Assembly: GCA_002344525.1 (NCBI GenBank)
Contig: DDTJ01000019.1
Span: forward strand, 1 to 17,999
DNA: 17,999 nucleotides
Source of the DNA: Akkermansiaceae bacterium UBA2367
GTDB lineage: Bacteria > Verrucomicrobiota > Verrucomicrobiia > Verrucomicrobiales > DEV007
Direction: 5' to 3'
Part shown: in pieces, positions 6,875 to 13,828 of the stretch
Position numbering within the stretch: the stretch's first letter is position 1
How the letters are laid out: each line of letters starts with the position of its first letter
The notes under the pieces: model-generated
What the model was told of the DNA's origin: nothing
The model's database searches: none
Seen by the model: only the letters and a program-made list of their open reading frames with translations
Made by a program: the position numbers and the translations under genes

Positions 6875-6906
6875 AACGCCGCGGTCGCAAGACTGCGGCG
6901 TTTTTC
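6875..6906 (+). terminator. Rho-independent terminator of glnII
   Basis: AACGCCGC pairs with GCGGCGTT. A G-U pair and GTC/GAC then extend the stem, which is capped by a GCAA tetraloop (6887-6890). A T-run follows directly (6901-6905). This is a near-ideal intrinsic terminator. Confidence 0.92.
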
Positions 6907-7188
6907 GTTGGGCCCGGCAGGGAAATTCGCGTTCCTGGCGGTGCATGTCAGCGGGAATGATGGGTGGTGCGTGGAAGAACGCGCCAGCTGCTGTAGCCGC
7001 GCTCAGTGAGCGCGGACCGGACGTCCCTGCGACGCCCGACCGAGATCGAAGACCTCGGCTCTACAAGGTTCCGCCTTCGATGATTTCACCCATCATTCTT
7101 GCGGCTGATATGAGCCACGAGTTTTTTTCAGACGCGAATGACCGCAAATCTCCGCGAATCAGGTCCAACGAAAAAATAGCCACCCCTC
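6907..7188. other. Intergenic region between glnII and the TPR gene
   Basis: No convincing gene is visible. The region holds a pair of REP-like palindromes (6993-7064). At 7131-7157 CGCGAAT occurs twice around a short GC/AT-mixed spacer, which looks like degenerate repeat debris. The right end leads into the stop of the minus-strand TPR gene. Confidence 0.6.
6993..7064. repeat. Paired REP palindromes (BIME-like) 2, divergent stems
   Basis: The left element (6993-7015, +) is GTAG, stem CCGCGCTC, loop AGT, stem GAGCGCGG. The right element (7040-7064, -), read on its strand, is GTAG, AG, stem CCGAGGTC, loop TTC, stem GATCTCGG with one wobble. Head-out orientation, stem length and loop size match the other pairs, but the stems are unrelated in sequence, suggesting a second REP subfamily. 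Confidence 0.75.
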
Positions 7189-7680
7189 CTACGCCTCTCG
7201 CTCGACGAACCGCACGACTCGCTCGTCCAGCTCGACCCTGCGTCGTTTCGCCCGGCGCAGGAGCTTCATCGCTTCGCCGCGGCGTTGAAACACCTCCGCT
7301 TCCAGCCAGATCGCCTTTTCGTAGGCCTCCGCCTCGCCGGGATGGGCGCGGAGGATCTTCCGGTACTCCGCGAGGGCTTCCTCGTAGCGGCCCTCGTTCA
7401 CGTAGTGGGCGGGGAGTTTCAGGTTCAGGATCGGCTTCTCCAAACGCCCGCCCGGCGAGAAGAGCGAGTCGACCATCCTCAGGAGGGGTTTCGTCGCGAG
7501 GTGGAGGATCATCGGCCAGAGCATCGCGATGCCGGCGACAAAGGCCGCCGCTCCGAGGAGAAGGCGCGGCACGTCGATGGGGTCCTCCGTTTCCTGCGGG
7601 ATCACCAGATACCAAGCCAACCCCAAGAGAACGAGGCCGACGAGCCAGCGGACCAAGGCGAGGAGGAGGTCGCGGGACAT
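7189..7680 (-). CDS. Membrane-anchored TPR-containing protein
   Basis: This 163-residue protein has two transmembrane helices, at about 7-27 and 40-62, followed by a soluble helical domain. Residues 91-128 (AHYVNEGRYEEALAEYRKILRAHPGEAEAYEKAIWL) have the spacing of a tetratricopeptide repeat with a partial second helix pair behind it. TPRs mediate protein-protein contacts; no catalytic motif is visible. The chosen start is ATG at 7678-7680, with no Shine-Dalgarno. The next gene in the same direction (7709-8284) is also a membrane protein, with a gap of 28 nt, so the two may be co-transcribed downstream of miaB. I cannot assign a specific partner or pathway. Confidence 0.75.
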   Translation of the reverse strand: MSRDLLLALVRWLVGLVLLGLAWYLVIPQETEDPIDVPRLLLGAAAFVAGIAMLWPMILHLATKPLLRMVDSLFSPGGRLEKPILNLKLPAHYVNEGRYEEALAEYRKILRAHPGEAEAYEKAIWLEAEVFQRRGEAMKLLRRAKRRRVELDERVVRFVEREA

Positions 7681-7708
7681 GGCGTCGATCCCGGGGTTGC
7701 CGCTCCGT

Positions 7709-8284
7709 CTACCACCACAGCGCCGCGCACACCGCGATCACCAGCCCGTAAGCCGCGCCCGCGAGCGCGCCAGCCCGGTAGCGGCCCTCCTTCGCGAGGA
7801 CCCACTGGATCTGGTCGCGCAGCAGGTAGGGCATGCCGACCCAGAACATCCCCTTCACGGCGATGGCGTAGGCGAAGGCCACAAGGAGGAGACGGGTCTG
7901 CGGGTCCTTGAGGAAGGCCGACTCCAGCATCGGCGCCGCCGCGAGGATCATGAGGAAGCCGAGGGAGCGTACCGCGAGGAACTCCTTCACATAGACGATC
8001 ACCCCGACGCACATCCCGGCGATGAGGAGTTGCACGGGGCGCTCGACCTTGAAGAACTCCCCGAGGTCCATGCAGGACCAGATCACGAAGGTCCAAGCGA
8101 AGGCGATGACGGCGAGGACGGGGCCGATCTTCTCGTTGCGGGGGAAAGCCCTCAACCAAGGCTGGACCACCCCCGGCTTCAGCAGGGCGAAGAGATGCGT
8201 GGCGAGCAGCCAGAGACCGACGAGCAACCCCGTCAGCTTCAAGGGGAGGCCCGGCTCGTAGAGCAGATTGTAGAGCGCCTGCAT
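7709..8284 (-). CDS. Multi-pass membrane protein of unknown function
   Basis: This 191-residue protein has about six predicted membrane helices, near residues 15-35, 53-72, 84-100, 103-120, 130-150 and 171-191. I do not recognise the family. The reading frame remains open upstream through miaB in another frame, so the start must be chosen: ATG at 8282-8284 lies 17 nt after the miaB stop and begins a sensible membrane protein. The bases before it are a pyrimidine tract (GCGCTCTCCTCCCCTCC), as at most genes here. Tight spacing puts it in the folE2-miaB transcription direction, followed by the TPR membrane protein. No catalytic or binding motif stands out. Confidence 0.7.
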   Translation of the reverse strand: MQALYNLLYEPGLPLKLTGLLVGLWLLATHLFALLKPGVVQPWLRAFPRNEKIGPVLAVIAFAWTFVIWSCMDLGEFFKVERPVQLLIAGMCVGVIVYVKEFLAVRSLGFLMILAAAPMLESAFLKDPQTRLLLVAFAYAIAVKGMFWVGMPYLLRDQIQWVLAKEGRYRAGALAGAAYGLVIAVCAALWW

Positions 8285-8301
8285 GGAGGGGAGGAGAGCG
8301 C

Positions 8302-9711
8302 TCAGGTTCCGACCGTTTCCGCCATTTGCAAGGCCGGATGCGCCTTGGCCGGATGCATGACGGAGGCGCCGTAGAGGGTGTAGCCCGAGCATTCCGTGAT
8401 GTGGATGTCGAGCAGTTCGCCCGCGAGCCGTCCCGCGTCGCCGTCGAAGATGACGATGCGGTTCGTGCGGGTGCGGCCGGAGAGGCGTGCCGCGTTGTAG
8501 CGGCTCGGCCCTTCGCAGAGCACTTCCTGCGTCGTGCCGACCTGGGCGTGGTTCTTGCGCTCGACGATGGAATCGACGAGGGCGAGGAGGTCCTGGTTGC
8601 GCTCCTCCTTGACCCGCTCGGGGAGCTGGTCCTCCATCGCCGCGGCGGGCGTGTCCTTGCGCGGCGAGTAGCGGAAGACGAAGGCCTGATCGAACTGCAC
8701 CGTCTCGACCGCCTTCTTCGTCTCCAGATAGTCCTCCTCCGTTTCGCCGGGGAAGCCGACGATGATGTCCGTGGTGATGGCGATGCCGGGCCGGGCCGCC
8801 TTCATCCGCTCGCAGATTTCGAGGAATTTCGACGCCTTGTAGGGGCGGCGCATGAGCTTGAGGATGCGGTCCGAGCCGGACTGCATCGGGAAATGGACGT
8901 GGTCGACGAGCTTCGGCAGGTAGGTGAAGGCCTCGATGACATCCTCCTTGTAGCCGATGGGGTGGGGGGAGGTGAAGCGGATGCGCTTGATCCCGTCGAT
9001 CTCGTGGACGGCTTCGAGAAGCTGCACGAAAGGGCTCTTCCCGTCGATCTTGGGAAACTCGTGCCGTCCGTAGAGGTTCACGATCTGTCCGAGCAGGGTC
9101 ACCTCGCGCACCCCTTGGTCGGCGAGGCGGCGGCATTCCTCGACGATCCCGGCGATGGGACGGCCTCGCTCGGGGCCGCGGGTGTAGGGCACGATGCAGA
9201 AGCTGCACTTCATGTTGCAGCCCTGCATGATGCTGACGAACTCGCTCACGCCGTGGGCCTTCGCGACATGGTCGCGGATCGTGTTCTGCGAGCCTTCCTC
9301 CTCCTCGACATCGACGATGGGGCGGCGCAGGTCGTCCATCTCCGACTCCTCCTTCGCCCGCATCAGTTCGACGCAGTGGTCCACGACGCGGTGGTATTTC
9401 TGCGTCCCGGCGACGAGGTCGAGATGGGGCACCTCCTCGAGGAGCTGCGGGCCGCGGCTCTGGGCCATGCAGCCCATCATGCCGAAGACGAGGCGCGGGT
9501 TGCGCTTCCGAAACTTGCCGAGGTGCCGCATGTTGCCCAGCGCCTTCTGCTCGGCTTGGTCCCGCACCGAGCAGGTGTTCATCAGGAGGACGTCGGCGTC
9601 GTCCGGCTGTGGCGTGATCGTGAAGCCCCGCTCGACGAACATCTGCGCGACCTGCTCCGAGTCGCGCTCGTTCATCTGGCATCCGAAGGTTCTGAGATAG
9701 ACTTTCGGCAT
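8302..9711 (-). CDS. miaB: tRNA-2-methylthio-N6-dimethylallyladenosine synthase MiaB
   Basis: MiaB is a radical-SAM enzyme that adds a methylthio group to i6A37 of tRNAs reading UNN codons. The 469-residue sequence has the whole architecture. The N-terminal UPF0004 domain carries three cluster cysteines: C11 in TFGCQMNERDSE, C47 in NTCSVR and C81 in GCMAQ. The radical-SAM motif C165-N-M-K-C169-S-F-C172 is followed by IVPYTRGPERGR. HFPMQSGSDRILKLMRR and TDIIVGFPGETEEDY come next, then a C-terminal TRAM-like domain with EVLCEGPSRY. The start is ATG at 9709-9711. It lies only 8 nt from the end of a MITE (including its flanking TA) that separates it from folE2, so its former operon link and 5' region have been altered. 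Confidence 0.97.
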   Translation of the reverse strand: MPKVYLRTFGCQMNERDSEQVAQMFVERGFTITPQPDDADVLLMNTCSVRDQAEQKALGNMRHLGKFRKRNPRLVFGMMGCMAQSRGPQLLEEVPHLDLVAGTQKYHRVVDHCVELMRAKEESEMDDLRRPIVDVEEEEGSQNTIRDHVAKAHGVSEFVSIMQGCNMKCSFCIVPYTRGPERGRPIAGIVEECRRLADQGVREVTLLGQIVNLYGRHEFPKIDGKSPFVQLLEAVHEIDGIKRIRFTSPHPIGYKEDVIEAFTYLPKLVDHVHFPMQSGSDRILKLMRRPYKASKFLEICERMKAARPGIAITTDIIVGFPGETEEDYLETKKAVETVQFDQAFVFRYSPRKDTPAAAMEDQLPERVKEERNQDLLALVDSIVERKNHAQVGTTQEVLCEGPSRYNAARLSGRTRTNRIVIFDGDAGRLAGELLDIHITECSGYTLYGASVMHPAKAHPALQMAETVGT

Positions 9712-9721
9712 CGGGGGCTTA

Positions 9722-9945
9722 GGAGACTGTTGAAAAACCCCGCAATGAAAAATCTGGCGATGTTTTTGTCTGGGAAGTCAGCGGCTTCGCCGGTTGCGTC
9801 GTGGACCGACCCTGCGGGCTGCGGCCCTTTTCCCGCCTGGCTTCGTTGCTCCTCAGTCGTGGAGCCCGCTCCACTCCTTCGTCGCGCCTCACCAAGCGGG
9901 AAAATGTCTCGCAGTTTTTCATCACGGGGTTTTTCAACAGTCTCC
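9722..9945. mobile_element. MITE with perfect terminal inverted repeats and TA target duplication
   Basis: The ends (9722-9742 and 9925-9945) are perfect 21-bp inverted repeats starting GGAGACTGTTGAAAAACC. TA dinucleotides flank both sides (9720-9721 and 9946-9947). Subterminal bases continue as imperfect inverted repeats (ATGAAAAA on both sides). The interior is about 180 bp, has no plausible transposase, and carries a small hairpin (GTGGAG / CTCCAC, 9859-9874). It is therefore a non-autonomous element mobilised in trans. TA duplication is typical of IS630/Tc1-mariner and some IS5-group elements; the parent is unknown. It landed in the folE2 stop codon. Confidence 0.85.
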
Positions 9946-10736
9946 TAGGAGCCGTGGGGGCGCTTCTCGATCACGGCGTAGGCGTTGTGGTTGTGGATGG
10001 ATTCGAAATTCTCCGCCTCGACGCGATACCAAGCCAGTCCCCCCTGCTGGTCGGAGGCGGCCGCGACGTTGCGGACGAGATCCTCGACGAAGACGGGATT
10101 GTCGTAGGCCTGCTCGGTGACGTGCTTCTCGTCGGGCCGCTTCAGCACGCTGTAAAGCTCGCTGCTGGCGCAGCGCTCGACGAGGCGGACGAGGTCCTCG
10201 ATCCAGACTGGCTCCCCGGAGAAGCGGACCGCGTAGGTGACGATGCCCCGCTGGTTGTGTGCGCCGCGGGCGCTGATCGCCTTCGAGCAGGGGCAGAGGG
10301 TCGTCACCGGCACGAGCACGGTCACGGTGAACTCGGTTTGCTCGCGGGTGGCGTCCACGTCGAAGACCACCTCGTAGTCGATCATGCCGACCCGCCGCGT
10401 CACCGGGGCGGATTTCTTCAAGAAGAAGGGGAAGCGGAACTCGACGTGGGCGCGCTGCGCGTGGAGCCGCTCCAGCAGTTCGGCGGGGATGCGGGAGATG
10501 GTGTGGACGTCGAGGACGGGGCCGTGCGAGTTCAGCACCTCGACGAAGCGGCTCATGTGCGTGCCCTTGTATTGCTCCGGCAGATCGACCGCCATGGAGA
10601 TCGTCGCGACGGTGCCCTGCTCCGAGTTCGCCTTGTCGCGGATGCGGAGAGGGTAGCGCAGGTTCTTCACCCCGACCCGGTCGATGGCGATGCGGCGGGA
10701 GGAGGGTTGGCTCTGGATGTCGGTGAGGGTCTCCAT
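9945..10736 (-). CDS. folE2: GTP cyclohydrolase I type B, FolE2
   Basis: FolE2 converts GTP to 7,8-dihydroneopterin triphosphate, the first step toward folate and queuosine. It is the non-zinc-dependent alternative to FolE. The 263 residues include GTVATISMAVDLPEQYKGTHMSRF (41-64), where GTHMSRF is diagnostic, and VPVTTLCPCSKAIS (142-155) with the conserved Cys148. GAHNQRG (158-164) with His160 and the acidic C-terminal ENFESIHNHNAYAVIE block follow. The start is ATG at 10734-10736. The stop codon TAG is created by the MITE: TA is target-site DNA and G is the first base of the element. Before insertion the stop was probably TAA, roughly 10 nt from miaB. In some bacteria folE2 is zinc-repressed; no such operator is visible here. 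Confidence 0.95.
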   Translation of the reverse strand: METLTDIQSQPSSRRIAIDRVGVKNLRYPLRIRDKANSEQGTVATISMAVDLPEQYKGTHMSRFVEVLNSHGPVLDVHTISRIPAELLERLHAQRAHVEFRFPFFLKKSAPVTRRVGMIDYEVVFDVDATREQTEFTVTVLVPVTTLCPCSKAISARGAHNQRGIVTYAVRFSGEPVWIEDLVRLVERCASSELYSVLKRPDEKHVTEQAYDNPVFVEDLVRNVAAASDQQGGLAWYRVEAENFESIHNHNAYAVIEKRPHGS

Positions 10737-10772
10737 GCAAGACGAAAAAGACGGACAAGCCCCAAGAAGGCG

Positions 10773-10807
10773 GGCTTCGGATTTCGAGCTTCGGGTTTCG
10801 GATTTCG
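10773..10807. repeat. Heptamer-periodic tandem repeat between AKR gene and folE2
   Basis: Five exact 7-nt units are present: GGCTTCG, GATTTCG, AGCTTCG, GGTTTCG and GATTTCG. The last four positions of each unit are always TTCG. The run lies in the 75-nt gap between the stop of the aldo/keto reductase gene and the folE2 start. Confidence 0.75.
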
Positions 10808-10811
10808 AACC

Positions 10812-11930
10812 TCACCAAGCCGGATCCAGGCTCCACTTGGCGGCGAAGGGCTCCAGCTCGGGGCGCATCGGCCAATGGTCGGGCTGCGGCTCGCGGCCCT
10901 CGTGGCGGACGCTGGCCCCCTTGAGCTCCATGCAGCCCTCGTTGTTGCCGATGTCGAAGATCTGCCGCACCTCCTCGGGAGTGAAGGTGACATCGGGCAG
11001 GGCGGCGAATTCCGAGACCTTCTCCTCGATGGGGCGGGCGTCCTCCCCGGCCTCCTGGATGAAGGTCGGCCCCACCGACTTCACCGGGGCCTGGCTCAGG
11101 TTCCAGGCGCAGGCGAATTGCAGCATCGTCAGCCCGTATTTCTCCGCGATGGGGCGCATCCGTTCCAGCTTCTCGTTGCCGTGCTCGATCCATCCGGCGG
11201 GACGGTAGGTGCGGTGGTCGCCGTCGCGGAAGAAATGCCCCGGCTTCACGTCGTCGTGGAAGATCCCGCCGTAGTCGACGACGCGGGCGAGGATGTCCAC
11301 GCCGAACTCGTTTGCCACCGGCAGCACGTAGCGGCCCGGCCAAGGCTCCATGGGGTTGAGGATGATCATCGCCCAAGAGAGGTGCTCGTGGAAATGCTCC
11401 AGGCAGTAGGCCATGTCGATGGCGAAGCCGTTCGCGGGTCCGGGGGCGATCCCCGTCATCTCCGCGAGGCCTTTTTCGCGCAGCCCGGCCATGGCCTCCC
11501 ACACCGCCGGGGAGGAGTAGCCGATGGAGTCGGGATTGTGGAGCATGACCACGTCGAAATGGTCCGTGCGGCAGCGTTCCGCGCATTGCGCCGTGGCCCG
11601 TTCGAGGTATTCCGCGTAGCCGTCCGGGCCGCGCAGGGCCGGGTCGGTGAAGCGGGCGTAGCCCTTCGCCCCCGCCCGCATCCCGTCGTAGATGTCGTGG
11701 CCGATCATGGCGACGAGACAGTAGCTGTCGCGGTCGTAGCCGGCGAGGGCCTCGCCGAGCAGCTCGTCGCCCTTGCCGATGCCGTAGACGTCGGAGGTGA
11801 GGAAGGTGCGCACGCCCTCGTCGTAGGCGCGGCGGGCGAGGTTCTTCCAGCGGTCCTCGTCGAGGCGTTGGCCGAAGTGCATGAAGCGGCCCCCGCTCCA
11901 GGAGCCGAAGGCGGTATTCGTCGGGTTCAT
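10812..11930 (-). CDS. Aldo/keto reductase family protein, atypical catalytic site
   Basis: This 372-residue cytoplasmic protein has the aldo/keto reductase barrel. FLTSDVYGIGKGDELLGEAL (43-62) contains the expected catalytic Asp47 and Tyr49, VVMLHNPD (127-134) the His131, and ACAWNLSQAPVKSVGPTF a C-terminal barrel strand. The tetrad Lys is missing: the strand that normally reads ATK before VG here reads LVAMIGHD (72-79). Members lacking the Lys may have altered chemistry or bind an unusual substrate. The C-terminal 60 residues are longer than in typical family members and end EPFAAKWSLDPAW. The substrate cannot be assigned. The start is ATG at 11928-11930, with no Shine-Dalgarno. It runs toward folE2 across a heptamer repeat. 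Confidence 0.8.
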   Translation of the reverse strand: MNPTNTAFGSWSGGRFMHFGQRLDEDRWKNLARRAYDEGVRTFLTSDVYGIGKGDELLGEALAGYDRDSYCLVAMIGHDIYDGMRAGAKGYARFTDPALRGPDGYAEYLERATAQCAERCRTDHFDVVMLHNPDSIGYSSPAVWEAMAGLREKGLAEMTGIAPGPANGFAIDMAYCLEHFHEHLSWAMIILNPMEPWPGRYVLPVANEFGVDILARVVDYGGIFHDDVKPGHFFRDGDHRTYRPAGWIEHGNEKLERMRPIAEKYGLTMLQFACAWNLSQAPVKSVGPTFIQEAGEDARPIEEKVSEFAALPDVTFTPEEVRQIFDIGNNEGCMELKGASVRHEGREPQPDHWPMRPELEPFAAKWSLDPAW

Positions 11931-12276
11931 GGGGAACCAAGCGCTAAAAAGCGTCCGGGGTCAAGTTGCGGGAAGGAGGGGACGGGATTTGGGGGCTTGT
12001 TCTTGAGGCACCATTACTATCCGATGAGGGGTGCCGGGTAGGGCGGTTCGGCTCGAACCGCCGGAAGGGCGCTCTTGGATCCTTGTGAGCCCAACCCCCG
12101 ACCGGGCCGGTCGGGTCTACCTGCCAGCCGTTTTCGGAATCTGCAAGACCTTGGAAGGTTCCAGGTAGAATCGATTGGGGTGCCGCTTGACTGCTTCCAT
12201 GCGGCGCAAATGGTGCTCAATGCCGCCCCTCGATTTCCTTGCGGAGTTTTTCTGAAAACCCTCTACATTTGCCCTC
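11931..12276. other. Divergent intergenic region
   Basis: This 346-nt gap separates the minus-strand aldo/keto reductase gene from the plus-strand secreted-protein gene, so it must hold both promoters, but no convincing -35/-10 pair stands out. It contains a REP pair (12039-12121). A CTACCTG at 12118-12124 is complementary to a CAGGTAG at 12163-12169, extending the structured zone. No small gene is supported. Confidence 0.6.
12039..12121. repeat. Paired REP palindromes (BIME-like) 3
   Basis: The left element (12039-12063, +) is GTAG, stem GGCGGTTCG, loop GCT, stem CGAACCGCC, a perfect 9-bp stem. The right element (12098-12121, -), read on its strand, is GTAG, A, stem CCCGACCG, loop GCC, stem CGGTCGGG. 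Both halves are near-identical to the pair at 17020-17103 beside the RAYT gene, while the linkers differ. This links the dispersed copies to that transposase locus. Confidence 0.88.
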
Positions 12277-13803
12277 GTGCCAGATCCTTCCGCATCCACT
12301 TGCCTCCGTCTGGGGCGGTCCGCCGCAGGGGCGGCTTTTGCGTGCCTGTGGTGCGGGCTGGCTGCGGCCCAGGAGCAGGGAGGAGGTGTCTCCGCCGGTC
12401 GGATGGAACCCCGCTCCTCCGTCGAGCAGGCCCCGCCCGCCGTGTTCAGGGGCGATCGTCAAGTGAGGTTGAAGGGGGGCGATCCCTACACCCGGGCGAA
12501 GTTTTCCGTCTTCCTTGAGGAGCTGCGCGGGGACTTCCGAGACCTCCTCTACAAGCGCCGCCCCGGTACCCCGACCCCTCCCGACTTCTGGAGCGTGCCC
12601 GTGCAGGTCAGGCTGTGGGGAGGCTTCGGGGATGTCCACGTCGGCGAGGAGACCCTCACCACCCTGAGGCTGGACCAGCATTTCGCCATCGAGATGGAGG
12701 TGCAGTTGCACGACCGCTTCGACGAGGACGCCTTCCGGCTCGCCGTCGTCCGCGCCCTCCTCCTTGAGATGGTCCTCGCGCCTTGGGTGGAGAACCCCGG
12801 CGGCTTCCCCTTGGAGGATGACGCGAAGCTCAAGGCACCCGAGTGGATCGCCCACGGCTTCGACCAGATCCTCCTCCACCGTCGCGGGGGCGGCTCCGGT
12901 GCCTTCTATCGCGGCCTCCTCGAAAGCGGGCAGACCATGGCCCCGGTCGAGATCTTCTCCCTCGCCGATGCGGCTTCGCTCGATCCCGTGCGGCTGGGCA
13001 TCTTCCGTGCCTCGGCCGCGGCCATGGTCGAGGCCCTCCTCGGCCAGCCGGACGGCGACGCCGGGTTGCGCGGCTTCCTTGGCGATCTCGGACGCCCCGC
13101 CCCGCCCGCCACCGAGGCGCTGCTGCGCCAGCATTTCCCCGCTTTCCGCGAGCTGGACCAAGGGCTTGAGAAATGGTGGGCGCTGGAGCTCGCCTCCCTC
13201 GGGCGGCGCCAGAGCCTCGACTACCTCGACCGTGCCGAGACCGAGAATCTCCTCGACGAGGCCCTCGCGATCCGCTTCGACGGCGCTCCGTCAGCGACCC
13301 CCGACGGCACCCCTATCGCGACGCCCGTGGAGAGGGCAGGATGGCGGGTTTTCCCCGGCTTTCCCAAGTCCAAGTCGAAAGGAAAAGCCGAGTCCCCCGC
13401 CCCTGCGGCTTTTGTCGGCACCCTCGACCAGTTCGACCTCTACCTGCGCCGCGACGGCGTGAGGGAACGGCTCTCCGAGGCCCACGGACGGCTCCAGGTC
13501 CTGAAACGCTCCGGTTCGCCCCTCTACCGCCCCGTCTTCGCCGCCTACGAGGGGGGCATCCAGCGCCTGCTGAAAGGCGACACCAAGGATCTCGCCGCCG
13601 AGTTCGCCTCCATCGCCGAGATGCGGAAGAAAGTCGGCGAGACACTGGCACGAGCCGAAGACTACCTGAACCACTTCGAGGCCGCCCGCGCCCCGCGCCG
13701 CAGCGACGCCTTCGACGGCTACCTGAAGACGCGCCGCGCCCTCGATAAAGCCAAGCCGAAACGCCAGGACGCGATCAGTCGGCACCTCGATTCGCTGGAA
13801 TGA
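12277..13803 (+). CDS. Secreted protein of unknown function, possible degenerate peptidase
   Basis: This is a 508-residue protein with an N-terminal export signal (hydrophobic AAGAAFACLWCGLAAA at about 16-31) and a likely signal-peptidase cleavage near AAA-QEQ. I do not recognise the family with certainty. The order VVRALLLEMVLA (157-168) followed by APEWIAHGFDQIL (187-199) resembles gluzincin peptidases (HExxH, then 'P.W..eG') in which both zinc-binding histidines of the first motif have been lost. If related, it is a pseudo-enzyme. The C-terminal third is charged and helical (AEFASIAEMRKKVGETLARAEDYLNHFEAARA), with a basic end. The listed start is GTG at 12277, without Shine-Dalgarno, and an alternative start would shorten the signal. 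It converges on the dehydrogenase gene with a 25-nt gap. Confidence 0.65.
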   Translation: MPDPSASTCLRLGRSAAGAAFACLWCGLAAAQEQGGGVSAGRMEPRSSVEQAPPAVFRGDRQVRLKGGDPYTRAKFSVFLEELRGDFRDLLYKRRPGTPTPPDFWSVPVQVRLWGGFGDVHVGEETLTTLRLDQHFAIEMEVQLHDRFDEDAFRLAVVRALLLEMVLAPWVENPGGFPLEDDAKLKAPEWIAHGFDQILLHRRGGGSGAFYRGLLESGQTMAPVEIFSLADAASLDPVRLGIFRASAAAMVEALLGQPDGDAGLRGFLGDLGRPAPPATEALLRQHFPAFRELDQGLEKWWALELASLGRRQSLDYLDRAETENLLDEALAIRFDGAPSATPDGTPIATPVERAGWRVFPGFPKSKSKGKAESPAPAAFVGTLDQFDLYLRRDGVRERLSEAHGRLQVLKRSGSPLYRPVFAAYEGGIQRLLKGDTKDLAAEFASIAEMRKKVGETLARAEDYLNHFEAARAPRRSDAFDGYLKTRRALDKAKPKRQDAISRHLDSLE

Positions 13804-13828
13804 GGGCGAAGCCTGACGGCGCGTTTTT

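Noticed and set aside
5712..7751. Plus-strand open frame of about 679 codons overlapping glnII
   Set aside because: It reads glnII in another frame, runs through the terminator and a REP pair, and is dominated by Arg/Pro/Gly.
8285..9682. Upstream in-frame extension of the membrane protein at 7709-8284
   Set aside because: The extension is miaB read in another frame. The membrane-protein region only begins at the ATG at 8284.
9719..9937. Small open frame inside the MITE (72 codons)
   Set aside because: It is formed by the inverted ends and Arg/Pro-rich filler; no transposase motif. The element is best read as non-autonomous.
9801..12041. Plus-strand open frame of about 746 codons
   Set aside because: It is antisense to folE2 and the aldo/keto reductase and crosses the MITE end. 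No recognisable domain; GC-driven shadow frame.
13804..13828. Bidirectional terminator between the convergent genes
   Set aside because: A T-run exists just downstream (about 13824-13829), but I could not find a stable stem directly before it.
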